A DNA stretch of 64,000 nucleotides from NCBI GenBank assembly GCA_937989585.1, contig CALKRW010000065.1, positions 67,643 through 131,642 of the forward strand. Direction: 5' to 3'. The first letter of the stretch is position 1. Each line of letters starts with the position of its first letter. Of this stretch, positions 44,081 to 52,423 are shown piece by piece. A model generated the notes under the pieces. That model had not been told where the DNA came from and searched no databases. It saw only the letters and a program-made list of their open reading frames with translations. Made by a program: the position numbers and the translations under genes. The DNA is from an uncultured Porphyromonadaceae bacterium (lineage in GTDB: Bacteria > Bacteroidota > Bacteroidia > Bacteroidales > Muribaculaceae).

Positions 44081-45955
44081 ATGAACAACAAACCCAATCT
44101 CGGTTTTTGGAAACTGTGGAACCTTAGTTTCGGTTTCTTCGGCGTTCAGATTGCCTACGCGCTACAGAGCGCCCAGGTCAGCCGAATTTTCTCGACAATC
44201 GGCGCCGATCCCCACGATCTGAGTTACTTCTGGATTCTCCCTCCCCTCATGGGCCTCATCGTGCAGCCCATTGTCGGCTCTGCCAGCGACCGCACCTGGA
44301 ACCGTTTCGGACGCCGCCTCCCATATCTGCTTATCGGCGCGGCTGTTGCCATCATCGTCATGTGCTTCCTGCCCAACGCGGGCTCGCTCGGTCTCACCGT
44401 CAGTTCCGCCATCATCTTCGGCCTGATCATGCTCATGTTCCTTGACACGTCCATCAACATGGCCATGCAGCCCTTCAAGATGCTCGTCGGCGACTTTGTC
44501 AACGAGAAGCAGAAGGGCCTCGCCTACTCCATCCAGTCCTTCCTCTGCAACGCCGGCTCGGTCGTCGGTTACATCGCTCCCATCATCCTCGCCATGTTCC
44601 TTTCGAACACCGCCCCCGTCGGCGAGGTTCCCGCCACCGTCACCTGGTCCTTCTACATCGGCGCCATCATCCTCGCCCTCTGCGTGGTCTACACCTTCGC
44701 CAAGGTCAAGGAGATGCCCCCCGCCGAATACGCCCGCTATCACGGCATTGACACAGAGACCGCGAAGAAGTCCTCCGAGAAGAATGAGGGCATGTTCCGC
44801 CTTCTCGTTAAGGCACCCAAGGTCTTCTGGACCGTCGGCCTCGTCCAGTTCTTCTGCTGGTCGGCCTTCCTCTTCATGTGGTCCTACTCCACCGACGCCA
44901 TCGCCAACAACTCGTTCCACGCTCCCTCCGTCGAGAAGGTCGACGGTCTTGAGATTGACGGCAAGGCTTATGCAGACAAGTATCTCTACAACGGCGAGAC
45001 ACCCGTCATCGACAATGGCCGCCTCGCCCTCGGCGGCGTCATGATCAACGGCAGCGTGATGGCCGTCGACACCCTCGGTGTCGGAAATGTCGGTTACGTT
45101 TCCGGCGGCGACGTCGTCTACAACGACGGCAAGGCTGTCGTCGCTCCCGACCGTGGCCTTATCGCCAAGGCCGGCTCGACGGTCTCCGTAAACGGCCGCG
45201 ACACCGTCCTCACCGAGGACGCCTTCACCGTATCGGCCCTCTCGCTCGTGAAGAACGGCGACAGACTTACCCTAGCCCACATCGCCACTGTCGAGCCTAC
45301 TACCGGCAAACTCGCCCTCGAGCAGACCGAGGACATCACCGTCGCCGACATCGCCAACATCCGGCCCATCACCAGCACCGTGCTAAACGCCGCCTCCAAG
45401 GAGTATCAGGATGCCGGCGACTGGAACGGCGTCCTCCTCGCCATCCAGGCCATCGCCGCAGTCCTCTGGGCCGCAGTCCTCTCCCTCTTCCGCAACCGCA
45501 AGGTCGGCTACTCTCTCTCGTTGCTCATCGGCGCCGTAGGGTTCATCTCCGTATTCTTCATAACCAACAAGTACGCCCTCGGCGTAAGTTACGCCCTCAT
45601 GGGCTGCGCATGGTCCGCAATGCTCGCCATGCCCTTCACTATCCTCACCAACGCCCTCTCCGGCTCCCACATCGGCACCTACCTCGGCCTCTTCAACTGC
45701 ACAATATGCCTCCCGCAGATCATCGCAGCCATCTGCGGCGGCATGCTCCTCAAGGCACTTCCCGAGGCAGCCAACGGCGCCCCCAACACCGTCCTGATGC
45801 TCGTTGCCTCCGGCATCCTGCTACTCCTCGGCTCACTCGCCGTCTGGATTATCAAGGAAACCTACGGCTCCGCCTCCCAGTCCGGCAAACAATCCCCCTC
45901 CGACGTAGTCGAAGCCATGGACGCCACCGAAATGTCCACCTCCTCCCTCTCATAA
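44081..45955 (+). CDS. MFS transporter, SLC45/sugar-type, with large extracytoplasmic insertion
   Basis: 624 aa. It opens FWKLWNLSFGFFGVQIAYALQSAQVSRIF and has SASDRTWNRFGRRLPYLLIGA, the loop 2-3 motif of the SLC45/GPH-like sucrose/maltose carriers, so proton-coupled disaccharide uptake is likely. Membrane helices are at about 15-40, 48-66, 78-98, 105-125, 150-175, 190-207 and 248-270. Then comes a soluble Gly/Val/Asp-rich insert of about 165 residues (280-445), and helices resume at about 450. Family members are usually 430-480 aa, and the insert explains the extra length. A GC-rich terminator follows. Confidence 0.85.
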   Translation: MNNKPNLGFWKLWNLSFGFFGVQIAYALQSAQVSRIFSTIGADPHDLSYFWILPPLMGLIVQPIVGSASDRTWNRFGRRLPYLLIGAAVAIIVMCFLPNAGSLGLTVSSAIIFGLIMLMFLDTSINMAMQPFKMLVGDFVNEKQKGLAYSIQSFLCNAGSVVGYIAPIILAMFLSNTAPVGEVPATVTWSFYIGAIILALCVVYTFAKVKEMPPAEYARYHGIDTETAKKSSEKNEGMFRLLVKAPKVFWTVGLVQFFCWSAFLFMWSYSTDAIANNSFHAPSVEKVDGLEIDGKAYADKYLYNGETPVIDNGRLALGGVMINGSVMAVDTLGVGNVGYVSGGDVVYNDGKAVVAPDRGLIAKAGSTVSVNGRDTVLTEDAFTVSALSLVKNGDRLTLAHIATVEPTTGKLALEQTEDITVADIANIRPITSTVLNAASKEYQDAGDWNGVLLAIQAIAAVLWAAVLSLFRNRKVGYSLSLLIGAVGFISVFFITNKYALGVSYALMGCAWSAMLAMPFTILTNALSGSHIGTYLGLFNCTICLPQIIAAICGGMLLKALPEAANGAPNTVLMLVASGILLLLGSLAVWIIKETYGSASQSGKQSPSDVVEAMDATEMSTSSLS

Positions 45956-45996
45956 ACATGAAGTGGCGGCATCCTTCCGCCCGAATCCTCCCTTCA

Positions 45997-46020
45997 CGCC
46001 CCGCGCCCACCCGCGGGGCG
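45997..46020 (+). terminator. Terminator of the MFS gene
   Basis: Arms CGCCCCGCG and CGCGGGGCG with a 6-nt loop, followed by TACTTTTT. Confidence 0.85.
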
Positions 46021-46184
46021 TACTTTTTCCCACCCCCGTGATTAATCGTGATTTTTCTCGTTAACTCCAACAATTCTTCCGACAAAATCCCCTTCCCTTC
46101 AAACGATTTAGCAGCCGAAATAACCCCAATAACCGAAATAACTTTGGTTACCCTAATAACTCTGATACACTATTCTCAAATTTC

Positions 46185-46215
46185 TTGCACATTAACAAAT
46201 AACATCTTATATTTG
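46185..46215 (+). promoter_or_regulatory. Promoter of the WG-repeat gene
   Basis: TTG (46185-46187) and TATATTTG (46208-46215), spacer 20 nt. The stretch before it (46115-46165) has short AATAAC-type repeats. Confidence 0.7.
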
Positions 46216-46280
46216 TGATTGTAAATATGCAATCTCCTCACAGGCGCTGTTTTTCGTTTAACCCCAAACCGTGAACAATT

Positions 46281-48038
46281 ATGCTGACTACACGAAAACG
46301 ACTTCTCTTTATCGCCACTGTCGCTTTATGTGGATTTTCAGTCAACGCAACTTCCGTCGTATCCCGTCCTGTCAATGTCCCGGACACGGTTGAGATATTG
46401 GAAGTTTATGAGGATAACGGTAAATGGGGCTATATTGGCAGATCCGCAAACCAATCCTTTCTTACAAAAATTATACCTTGTGTATATGATGATGCTTCGG
46501 ATTTTTCCGAAGGCTTGGCTGCGGTGAAACTTAATGGGAAATATGGTTATATTGATGAAAACGGTAAAGAAGTTATTCCATTTAAATATGATGATGCGCA
46601 TGAATTCAGCGAAGGTCTGGCTAAAGTAATGTTAAAAGATAAATATGGCTTTATTAATAAATCTGGCGAAGAAGTTGTCCCATTGAAATATGATTATGTT
46701 TCCTGTTATTTTGCTAATGGACTGGTCGCAGTTCGATCAGACGGCAAATGGGGATTTGTGGATGAAACCGGAAAAGAACTTATTCCTTTGATATATGACT
46801 ACGCAAATAGTTTCGGCGGTGATTTGGCATGGGTAAAATTGAACGGCAAATATGGCTTTATTGATAGAACGGGAAAGGAAGTCGTTCCGGTGATATACGA
46901 TAGAGTGGCGGATTTTTTTGGTAAATTGAGGGCAATAAAGTCAAATGGAAAATGGGCCCTGATTGACAACTCAGGCAAAGAAATTTTTCCTCCGAAATAT
47001 GATGATATAGATTTGTTGTCGAGCGATTTTGCAAAAGTTGGTTTAGACGGTAAATATGGAATTATTGACAGATTCGGTAATCAGGTAATTCCAACTGAAT
47101 ACGATGAAATCGGCTTCGTTTGGAATGATTTTGTTCGTAAAGATTTCGTCAGAGTCAGGCTAAACGGAAAGTATGGCTTTGTTGATAAAGCCGGCCATGA
47201 GATTGTCGCCCCAAAATATGATGACGCATGGGATTTCTGTGACGGCTTTTCGAGAGTTATGTCAAATGGCAAATGTGGTTATATTGATGAATCCGGCAAG
47301 GAAGTCATCCCTTTGCGATATGATCATGCATCTTTTTTTAGCGATGGTTTTGCAGGGGTTGAGTTAAATGGCAAATGGACTTTTATTGACACATCCGGCA
47401 AAGAACTTTTCCCTCCGAAGTATGATGATATATGGTCATTTTCTGAAGGAATCGCAAGGGTTAAGTTAAAAACTAAGTATGGATATATTGATACATCCGG
47501 TAAGGAAATCGTTCCTCCAAGATATTTCAAAGCAGGGAATTTTTCTAAAGGAATTGCAGAAGTCAGATTAAATGACAAATACGGCTATATTGACAAATCC
47601 GGAAAGGAAATCATACCGGTGAAATATGATCAGATATGGTTTTATTCTGATGGTAAGGGACAAATTATGTTAAACGACAAATATGGATGTGTAGACAGAA
47701 GCGGTCGGGTAATCGTCCCCCCTATATATGATTACTTGTTTACTTTTTCCGAAGGCTTGGCCCCTGTTGGAATAAATGATAAAAATGGTTATATCGACGA
47801 ATCTGGTAAGGAGGTTATCCCTTTGATCTATGAGAGTGTCGCTCCGTTTACCGATGGTTTAGCCGCTGTTTGCTTAAATGATAAATGGGGTTTTATTGAT
47901 CATTCCGGAAAGGTGATTATCCCGTTTGATTATGATGACGTATGTTATTTTCATAATGGGAAAGCGTATGTTGAACAGAATGGCGAATGGTTCCACATCG
48001 ACCGGAACGGCAGCCGCCTGCCCCTTCCGAATGAATAA
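46281..48038 (+). CDS. Exported WG-repeat (KWG) protein
   Basis: 585 aa with a signal peptide (LLFIATVALCGFSVNA, cleavage near 24). It then consists of about 16 tandem units of 30-35 residues, each with the core KYGYIDxSGKEVIPxKYDDxxxFSEGLAxVxLNG. This is the WG repeat, which probably folds as a beta-propeller or solenoid and mediates binding. No catalytic domain is visible. The gene is distinctly more AT-rich than its neighbours, and the near-identical units suggest repeat expansion. Its function is unknown; location is periplasm or surface from the signal peptide. Confidence 0.88.
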   Translation: MLTTRKRLLFIATVALCGFSVNATSVVSRPVNVPDTVEILEVYEDNGKWGYIGRSANQSFLTKIIPCVYDDASDFSEGLAAVKLNGKYGYIDENGKEVIPFKYDDAHEFSEGLAKVMLKDKYGFINKSGEEVVPLKYDYVSCYFANGLVAVRSDGKWGFVDETGKELIPLIYDYANSFGGDLAWVKLNGKYGFIDRTGKEVVPVIYDRVADFFGKLRAIKSNGKWALIDNSGKEIFPPKYDDIDLLSSDFAKVGLDGKYGIIDRFGNQVIPTEYDEIGFVWNDFVRKDFVRVRLNGKYGFVDKAGHEIVAPKYDDAWDFCDGFSRVMSNGKCGYIDESGKEVIPLRYDHASFFSDGFAGVELNGKWTFIDTSGKELFPPKYDDIWSFSEGIARVKLKTKYGYIDTSGKEIVPPRYFKAGNFSKGIAEVRLNDKYGYIDKSGKEIIPVKYDQIWFYSDGKGQIMLNDKYGCVDRSGRVIVPPIYDYLFTFSEGLAPVGINDKNGYIDESGKEVIPLIYESVAPFTDGLAAVCLNDKWGFIDHSGKVIIPFDYDDVCYFHNGKAYVEQNGEWFHIDRNGSRLPLPNE

Positions 48039-48123
48039 TCACTCGAGCCTCCCCAAAAAAATTCGCAAATCATCCCTCTGACTTAACACCTATTTTTCTT
48101 TTTCCCATTTCCCAAATATTTCG

Positions 48124-48131
48124 TAACTTTG
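48124..48131 (+). promoter_or_regulatory. -7 element of purH
   Basis: TAACTTTG 58 bp upstream of the purH start, in a T-rich context; -33 box not well defined. Confidence 0.6.
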
Positions 48132-48189
48132 CACCCTATAAACTAAGGTCCATATATTCAAAGGCCCGAAAACTAATCCCTAACTGATT

Positions 48190-49728
48190 ATGTCCACTAA
48201 TAAAAAGATTGCAAGCGCACTTATTTCCGTCTACAACAAAGACGGTCTCGAAGAAATGCTATCCTTACTTGACAGCAACGGAGTTAAATTTATTTCCACC
48301 GGCGGTACCCGCCATTTCATCGAAAGCCTCGGCTACGAGTGTGCTGCCGTCGAGGACATAACCGCATATCCATCGATTTTCGGTGGACGTGTCAAGACCC
48401 TCCATCCCAAGATCTTCGGCGGAATCCTCAACCGCCGTGACAACGCCACCGACCGTCAGGAAGTATTCTCATACCGCATCGAGCCCATCGATCTTGTTGT
48501 AGTCGACCTCTACCCCTTCGAGGACACCCTCGCTTCGGGTGCCTCACACGCCGACATCATCGAGAAAATCGACATAGGCGGCATCTCTCTTATCCGTGCC
48601 GCCGCCAAAAACTACAAGGACGTCGTAATCGTCCCCTCCAAGGCCCAGTACGCCACACTATGCAACATCCTTAAGGAGCAGGGCGCCGAGACCACCGAGG
48701 AACAGCGTCTCAGCCTCGCCCGCGACGCTTTCGCCGTATCGAGCCGCTACGACGCCGCCATCTTCAACTACTTCGACTCGACCGTAAGCGAGAATCCAAC
48801 CGCACTCCGCCTCGCTGTCGACGGCGAGATGCACCTGCGCTACGGCGAGAACCCTCACCAGAAAGGCTGCTTCTTCGGTCACTTCGACGAAATGTTCGAC
48901 AAACTCCACGGCAAGGAAATCTCCTACAACAATCTCCTGGACATCGACGCCGCTACCGCTCTCATCCACGAATTCAAGGACAGCGACCCCACAGTCGCCA
49001 TCCTCAAGCATAACAACCCATGCGGCCTCGCCGTCCGCCCCACCCTTGCCGAAGCCTGGGAGAAAGCCCTCGCCGGCGACCCCGTGTCGGCCTTCGGCGG
49101 CATCATCGTCGCCAACCGTCCCGTCGACGCAGCCACAGCCGAACTCATGGGCAAGATCTTCTTCGAGGTTGTCATCGCCCCGGCCTATGAGCCCGCCGCC
49201 CTCGAGATCCTCGAGCAGAAGAAAAACCGCATCATCCTTGTCCAGAAGAAGGACAACGACGCCGCACGCAGCGTCCGCACACTGCTTAACGGCGCCCTCG
49301 TCCAGGACAAGGACTCCCGCCGCGAGACTCCCGCCGACCTCACCGTCGTGACCGAAATCGCTCCTGACGCCGCCCAGGTCGACGACATGCTCTTCGCCAA
49401 CATCCTCGTCAAGCACTCGAAGTCGAATGCCATCGTCCTCGCCAAGGACAACATGCTCCTCTCCTCGGGCATCGGCCAGACCTCGCGTGTAGACGCCCTC
49501 AAGCAGGCCATCGCCAAGGCCGGTGAACTCGGCCACGACCTCCACGGCGCTGTCTTGGCCTCGGATGCCTTCTTCCCCTTCGACGACTGCGTCCGCATCG
49601 CCGCAGCCGCTGGCATCACCTCCGTCATCCAGCCCGGCGGTTCAATCCGCGACAACGACTCAGTCGTCGCCGCCAACGAACTCCACCTCGCCATGGTGAC
49701 CACCGGCATACGCCACTTCCACCATTGA
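48190..49728 (+). CDS. purH: Bifunctional AICAR formyltransferase / IMP cyclohydrolase
   Basis: 512-aa enzyme of the last two steps of purine synthesis. N-terminal cyclohydrolase (1-190): KIASALISVYNKDGLEEM, STGGTRHFIESLG, FGGRVKTLHPKIFGGIL, and KIDIGGISLIRAAAKNY. C-terminal formyltransferase: LRYGENPHQKG, LLDIDAATALIHEF, AILKHNNPCGLAV (catalytic Lys-His), VSAFGGIIVANRPVD, SSGIGQTSRVDAL, and SDAFFPFDDCVRIAA. Full length. It sits directly before mreB, an arrangement frequent in Bacteroidales. Confidence 0.97.
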   Translation: MSTNKKIASALISVYNKDGLEEMLSLLDSNGVKFISTGGTRHFIESLGYECAAVEDITAYPSIFGGRVKTLHPKIFGGILNRRDNATDRQEVFSYRIEPIDLVVVDLYPFEDTLASGASHADIIEKIDIGGISLIRAAAKNYKDVVIVPSKAQYATLCNILKEQGAETTEEQRLSLARDAFAVSSRYDAAIFNYFDSTVSENPTALRLAVDGEMHLRYGENPHQKGCFFGHFDEMFDKLHGKEISYNNLLDIDAATALIHEFKDSDPTVAILKHNNPCGLAVRPTLAEAWEKALAGDPVSAFGGIIVANRPVDAATAELMGKIFFEVVIAPAYEPAALEILEQKKNRIILVQKKDNDAARSVRTLLNGALVQDKDSRRETPADLTVVTEIAPDAAQVDDMLFANILVKHSKSNAIVLAKDNMLLSSGIGQTSRVDALKQAIAKAGELGHDLHGAVLASDAFFPFDDCVRIAAAAGITSVIQPGGSIRDNDSVVAANELHLAMVTTGIRHFHH

Positions 49729-49820
49729 TCCGTCCCCGGGGCAATAACAGCCCCAATCTCTCCGTTATATATTTTCAGACTTTTTAGATTACACATTTTC
49801 TTAAATAAGCAAATTCAGAA

Positions 49821-50840
49821 ATGAGCCTTTTCTCACTCACCAAAGAAATCGCCATTGACCTCGGTACTGCCAATACCGTCATCATACATAATGACAAGAT
49901 TGTCATCAACGAGCCTTCGATTGTCGCTCTCGACAAGCGCACCGACAAACTCATCGCCGTCGGCAACGAGGCCCAGTTGATGCAGGGCAAGGAGAACGAG
50001 CGCATCCGCACCGTCCGTCCTCTACGCCAGGGCGTCATCGCCGACTTCAACGCCGCCGAACTCATGATCCGCGGCCTCATCAAGAAAGCCAGCAGCAAGT
50101 CGAAATGGTTCTCGCCCTCGCTGCGCATGGTCGTAGGCATCCCCTCCGGCTCGACCGAAGTCGAGATCCGCGCCGTCCGCGACTCATCCGAGCACGCCGG
50201 CGGTCGTGATGTCTACATGGTCTACGAACCCATGGCTGCCGCCCTCGGCATCGGCCTCGACGTCGAGGCTCCCGAAGGCAACATGATCGTCGACATAGGC
50301 GGCGGCACAACCGAGATTGCCGTCATCTCGCTCGGCGGCATCGTCTCGAACAAGTCAATCCAGATTGCAGGCGACGATCTTACCGACGATATCCTCAACC
50401 ACATGAAGCGCGCCCACAACGTCCGCGTAGGCGAGCGCACCGCCGAGGAAATCAAGAAGAATGTCGGCTCGGCCCTCGTCGAACTCGACAACCCGCCAGA
50501 AGACTTCATTGTCCACGGCCCCAACCAGATGACAGCCCTCCCCATGGAGGTCCCCGTCTCCTATCAGGAAATCTGCCACTGCATCGAGAAGTCAATCCAG
50601 AAGATTGAGGCCGCAGTACTAGGCGCTCTCGAGCAGACTCCTCCCGAACTCTATGCCGACATCGTACGCAACGGCATATATCTCGCCGGCGGCGGCGCCC
50701 TCCTGCGCGGTCTCGACAAACGCCTCACCGACAAGATCGGCATCCAGTTCCACATCGCCGAGGATCCCCTCCTCTCCGTGGCAAAGGGTACCGGCGTCGC
50801 TCTCAAGAACGTCGACAAATTCTCCTTCCTCATCCGCTGA
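49821..50840 (+). CDS. mreB: Rod-shape-determining actin homologue MreB
   Basis: 339-aa bacterial actin that organises peptidoglycan synthesis along the cell side wall. Seen: EIAIDLGTANTVIIHNDKIVINEPSIVALD (phosphate 1), RPLRQGVIADFNAAELMIRG, VVGIPSGSTEVEIRAVRDSSEHAG, MVYEPMAAALGIGLDVEAPEGNMIVDIGGGTTEIAVISLGG (phosphate 2), and IYLAGGGALLRGLDKRL (adenosine). First gene of mreBCD-mrdA-rodA. A 92-bp gap after purH has a GGGGC/GCCCC hairpin but no clear promoter. Confidence 0.97.
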   Translation: MSLFSLTKEIAIDLGTANTVIIHNDKIVINEPSIVALDKRTDKLIAVGNEAQLMQGKENERIRTVRPLRQGVIADFNAAELMIRGLIKKASSKSKWFSPSLRMVVGIPSGSTEVEIRAVRDSSEHAGGRDVYMVYEPMAAALGIGLDVEAPEGNMIVDIGGGTTEIAVISLGGIVSNKSIQIAGDDLTDDILNHMKRAHNVRVGERTAEEIKKNVGSALVELDNPPEDFIVHGPNQMTALPMEVPVSYQEICHCIEKSIQKIEAAVLGALEQTPPELYADIVRNGIYLAGGGALLRGLDKRLTDKIGIQFHIAEDPLLSVAKGTGVALKNVDKFSFLIR

Positions 50841-50947
50841 TGACAGCGGTATGAGGGCCGGGTTTTAAAGTTTAAATCTGACCCCGCGTAGTTGCACCGT
50901 GTCATCACACGGTGTTGCCTCGCGACACTAAAAGCATTAGGACAGTT

Positions 50948-51814
50948 GTGAAAGAACTGCTGAACTATTTTGTACGCAACAGTAAGTGGCTGGTGTTCCT
51001 TATCTATGTGACCATCAGTTGCCTTCTGTTTTTTAAAAGCAACCCCTATCAGCAGTACGTCTACCTCACCTCGGCAGGCTCGGTCTCGTCGGCCATCTAC
51101 GGCATGACCAGCAGCGTAACGTCCTACTTTAACCTCCACGAGAACAACGAGGACCTCAATCGGCGCAACGCCGAACTTCAGGGCGAGGTGCTCGCGCTCC
51201 GTCAGCAACTGATGCGCCTCGAGGAAGCGGTCACCCCGACCTCTCCTGCCCTCAACGACTCGACCGGACGCTTCCGCATCGTCACCGCCCACGTCATCAA
51301 CAACTCGGTCATGCGACCCAACAACTACATCACCATCAACCGTGGCTCGGCTGACGGCATCGCCCCCGAGATGGGCGTCATCGACCAGAACGGCGTCGTT
51401 GGCGTGGTCAACATCGTGGGCGAGCACAACTCGCGCCTCATCTCGCTGCTGAATCCCCATCTTCGCCTGTCGTGCAAACTCAAGAACAACGATGCCTTCG
51501 GCTCGCTGGTCTGGGACGGACAGGACCCCCGCTACGCTTTACTTGAGGAACTTCCCCGCCACACAGTCTTCCATCCCGGTGACACAGTGGTGACCTCAGG
51601 CTTCTCGACCGTCTTTCCTCCAGGCATTCCCGTCGGCATCGTCGAGAAGGACGACAAGGACCACAACCAGAATTTCTTCACCCTGAAGGTTCGCCTGATG
51701 AGCGACTTCTCGACGCTGAACAATGTACAGGTCGTCATCAACAGCGAGGCTCCCGAAATCCGCAGAATCGAGGCCGAGAACGACAAGGCAGAAAGCGACG
51801 GTCCCGACAACTGA
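50948..51814 (+). CDS. mreC: Rod-shape-determining protein MreC
   Basis: 288 aa from a GTG start at 50948, chosen because AGGA lies 5 nt upstream and the protein then begins MKELLNYFVRNSKWLVF, as in other Bacteroidales. A GTG 36 bp upstream is possible but unlikely. One membrane helix (about 13-32), a coiled coil (about 60-100, NEDLNRRNAELQGEVLALRQQLMRLEE), then the periplasmic double beta-barrel domain with ITINRGSADGIAPEMGVIDQNGVVGVV and GDTVVTSGFSTVFPPGIPVGIVE. It scaffolds the elongasome between MreB and PBP2. Confidence 0.94.
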   Translation: MKELLNYFVRNSKWLVFLIYVTISCLLFFKSNPYQQYVYLTSAGSVSSAIYGMTSSVTSYFNLHENNEDLNRRNAELQGEVLALRQQLMRLEEAVTPTSPALNDSTGRFRIVTAHVINNSVMRPNNYITINRGSADGIAPEMGVIDQNGVVGVVNIVGEHNSRLISLLNPHLRLSCKLKNNDAFGSLVWDGQDPRYALLEELPRHTVFHPGDTVVTSGFSTVFPPGIPVGIVEKDDKDHNQNFFTLKVRLMSDFSTLNNVQVVINSEAPEIRRIEAENDKAESDGPDN

Positions 51815-51901
51815 TCCTCCTCTAGACACACTCTCTTATTCCTCTCCTCTAAAAATCGACTAAGCGCCCTCTCCTCAAAAAAACGCTGACATAAAAAGAC
51901 A

Positions 51902-52423
51902 ATGACGAAAACCATACTCAACTTTGCCGTTCTGTTTATCGCACTTGTGCTGGCTCAGGCTGTCATTTTCAACAACCTGATTCTGTTCAACACGGCCATC
52001 GCCCTGGTTTTCATCTACCTCATCATTATCCTTCCGCCGACCACATCAGCCAACGTCGCAATGACCACGGGCTTTTTCCTTGGCCTCAGCGTCGATGTGT
52101 TCAGCGACACTCCCGGACTGAACGCCCTGTCGTGTACCATCCTCGCCTTTGTGCGCAGGCCTATCTACCACCTGTATATGCCCCGCGAGGAGGAAGCAGC
52201 AGTCCAGCGTCCCGGCCTCAAGTCAATGGGCTTCGCCTCGTTCATGAAGTATGCCCTGACCATGACCCTGATCTACTGCTTCTGCGTGTTCACGCTTGAG
52301 GCATTATCCTTCTTCAACATCCAGCGTCTGTTACTGCGCATCGCCGCATCTACACTCTACACACTTGTTTTCGTTTACGCTTTTGATTCTTTATCACTAA
52401 GCCGCCGTGAGAAAAAACTATAA
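51902..52423 (+). CDS. mreD: Rod-shape-determining protein MreD
   Basis: 173-aa membrane protein with about five helices. The segment VAMTTGFFLGLSVDVFSDTPGLNALSCTILAFVRRPIYHLY is the MreD signature. It begins 87 bp after mreC, and its stop overlaps the start of mrdA by 17 bp, which implies translational coupling. Confidence 0.92.
   Translation: MTKTILNFAVLFIALVLAQAVIFNNLILFNTAIALVFIYLIIILPPTTSANVAMTTGFFLGLSVDVFSDTPGLNALSCTILAFVRRPIYHLYMPREEEAAVQRPGLKSMGFASFMKYALTMTLIYCFCVFTLEALSFFNIQRLLLRIAASTLYTLVFVYAFDSLSLSRREKKL

Noticed and set aside
44162..44920. 252-aa minus-strand ORF opposite the MFS gene
   Set aside because: Gly/Glu/Asp-rich shadow of a highly GC-biased coding strand; the plus strand has clear MFS motifs.
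46115..46165. CRISPR-like short repeats
   Set aside because: AATAAC-type phrases are 8-10 bp, irregular and without unique spacers; simple AT-rich repetition. No CRISPR array or cas gene was seen in the window.
48658..49545. 295-aa minus-strand ORF opposite purH
   Set aside because: Valine/glycine-rich shadow frame of a conserved enzyme, with no motifs.
50912..50947. Earlier GTG start for mreC
   Set aside because: No ribosome-binding site, and the added 12 residues are unlike MreC N-termini; the GTG at 50948 has AGGA at the right spacing.
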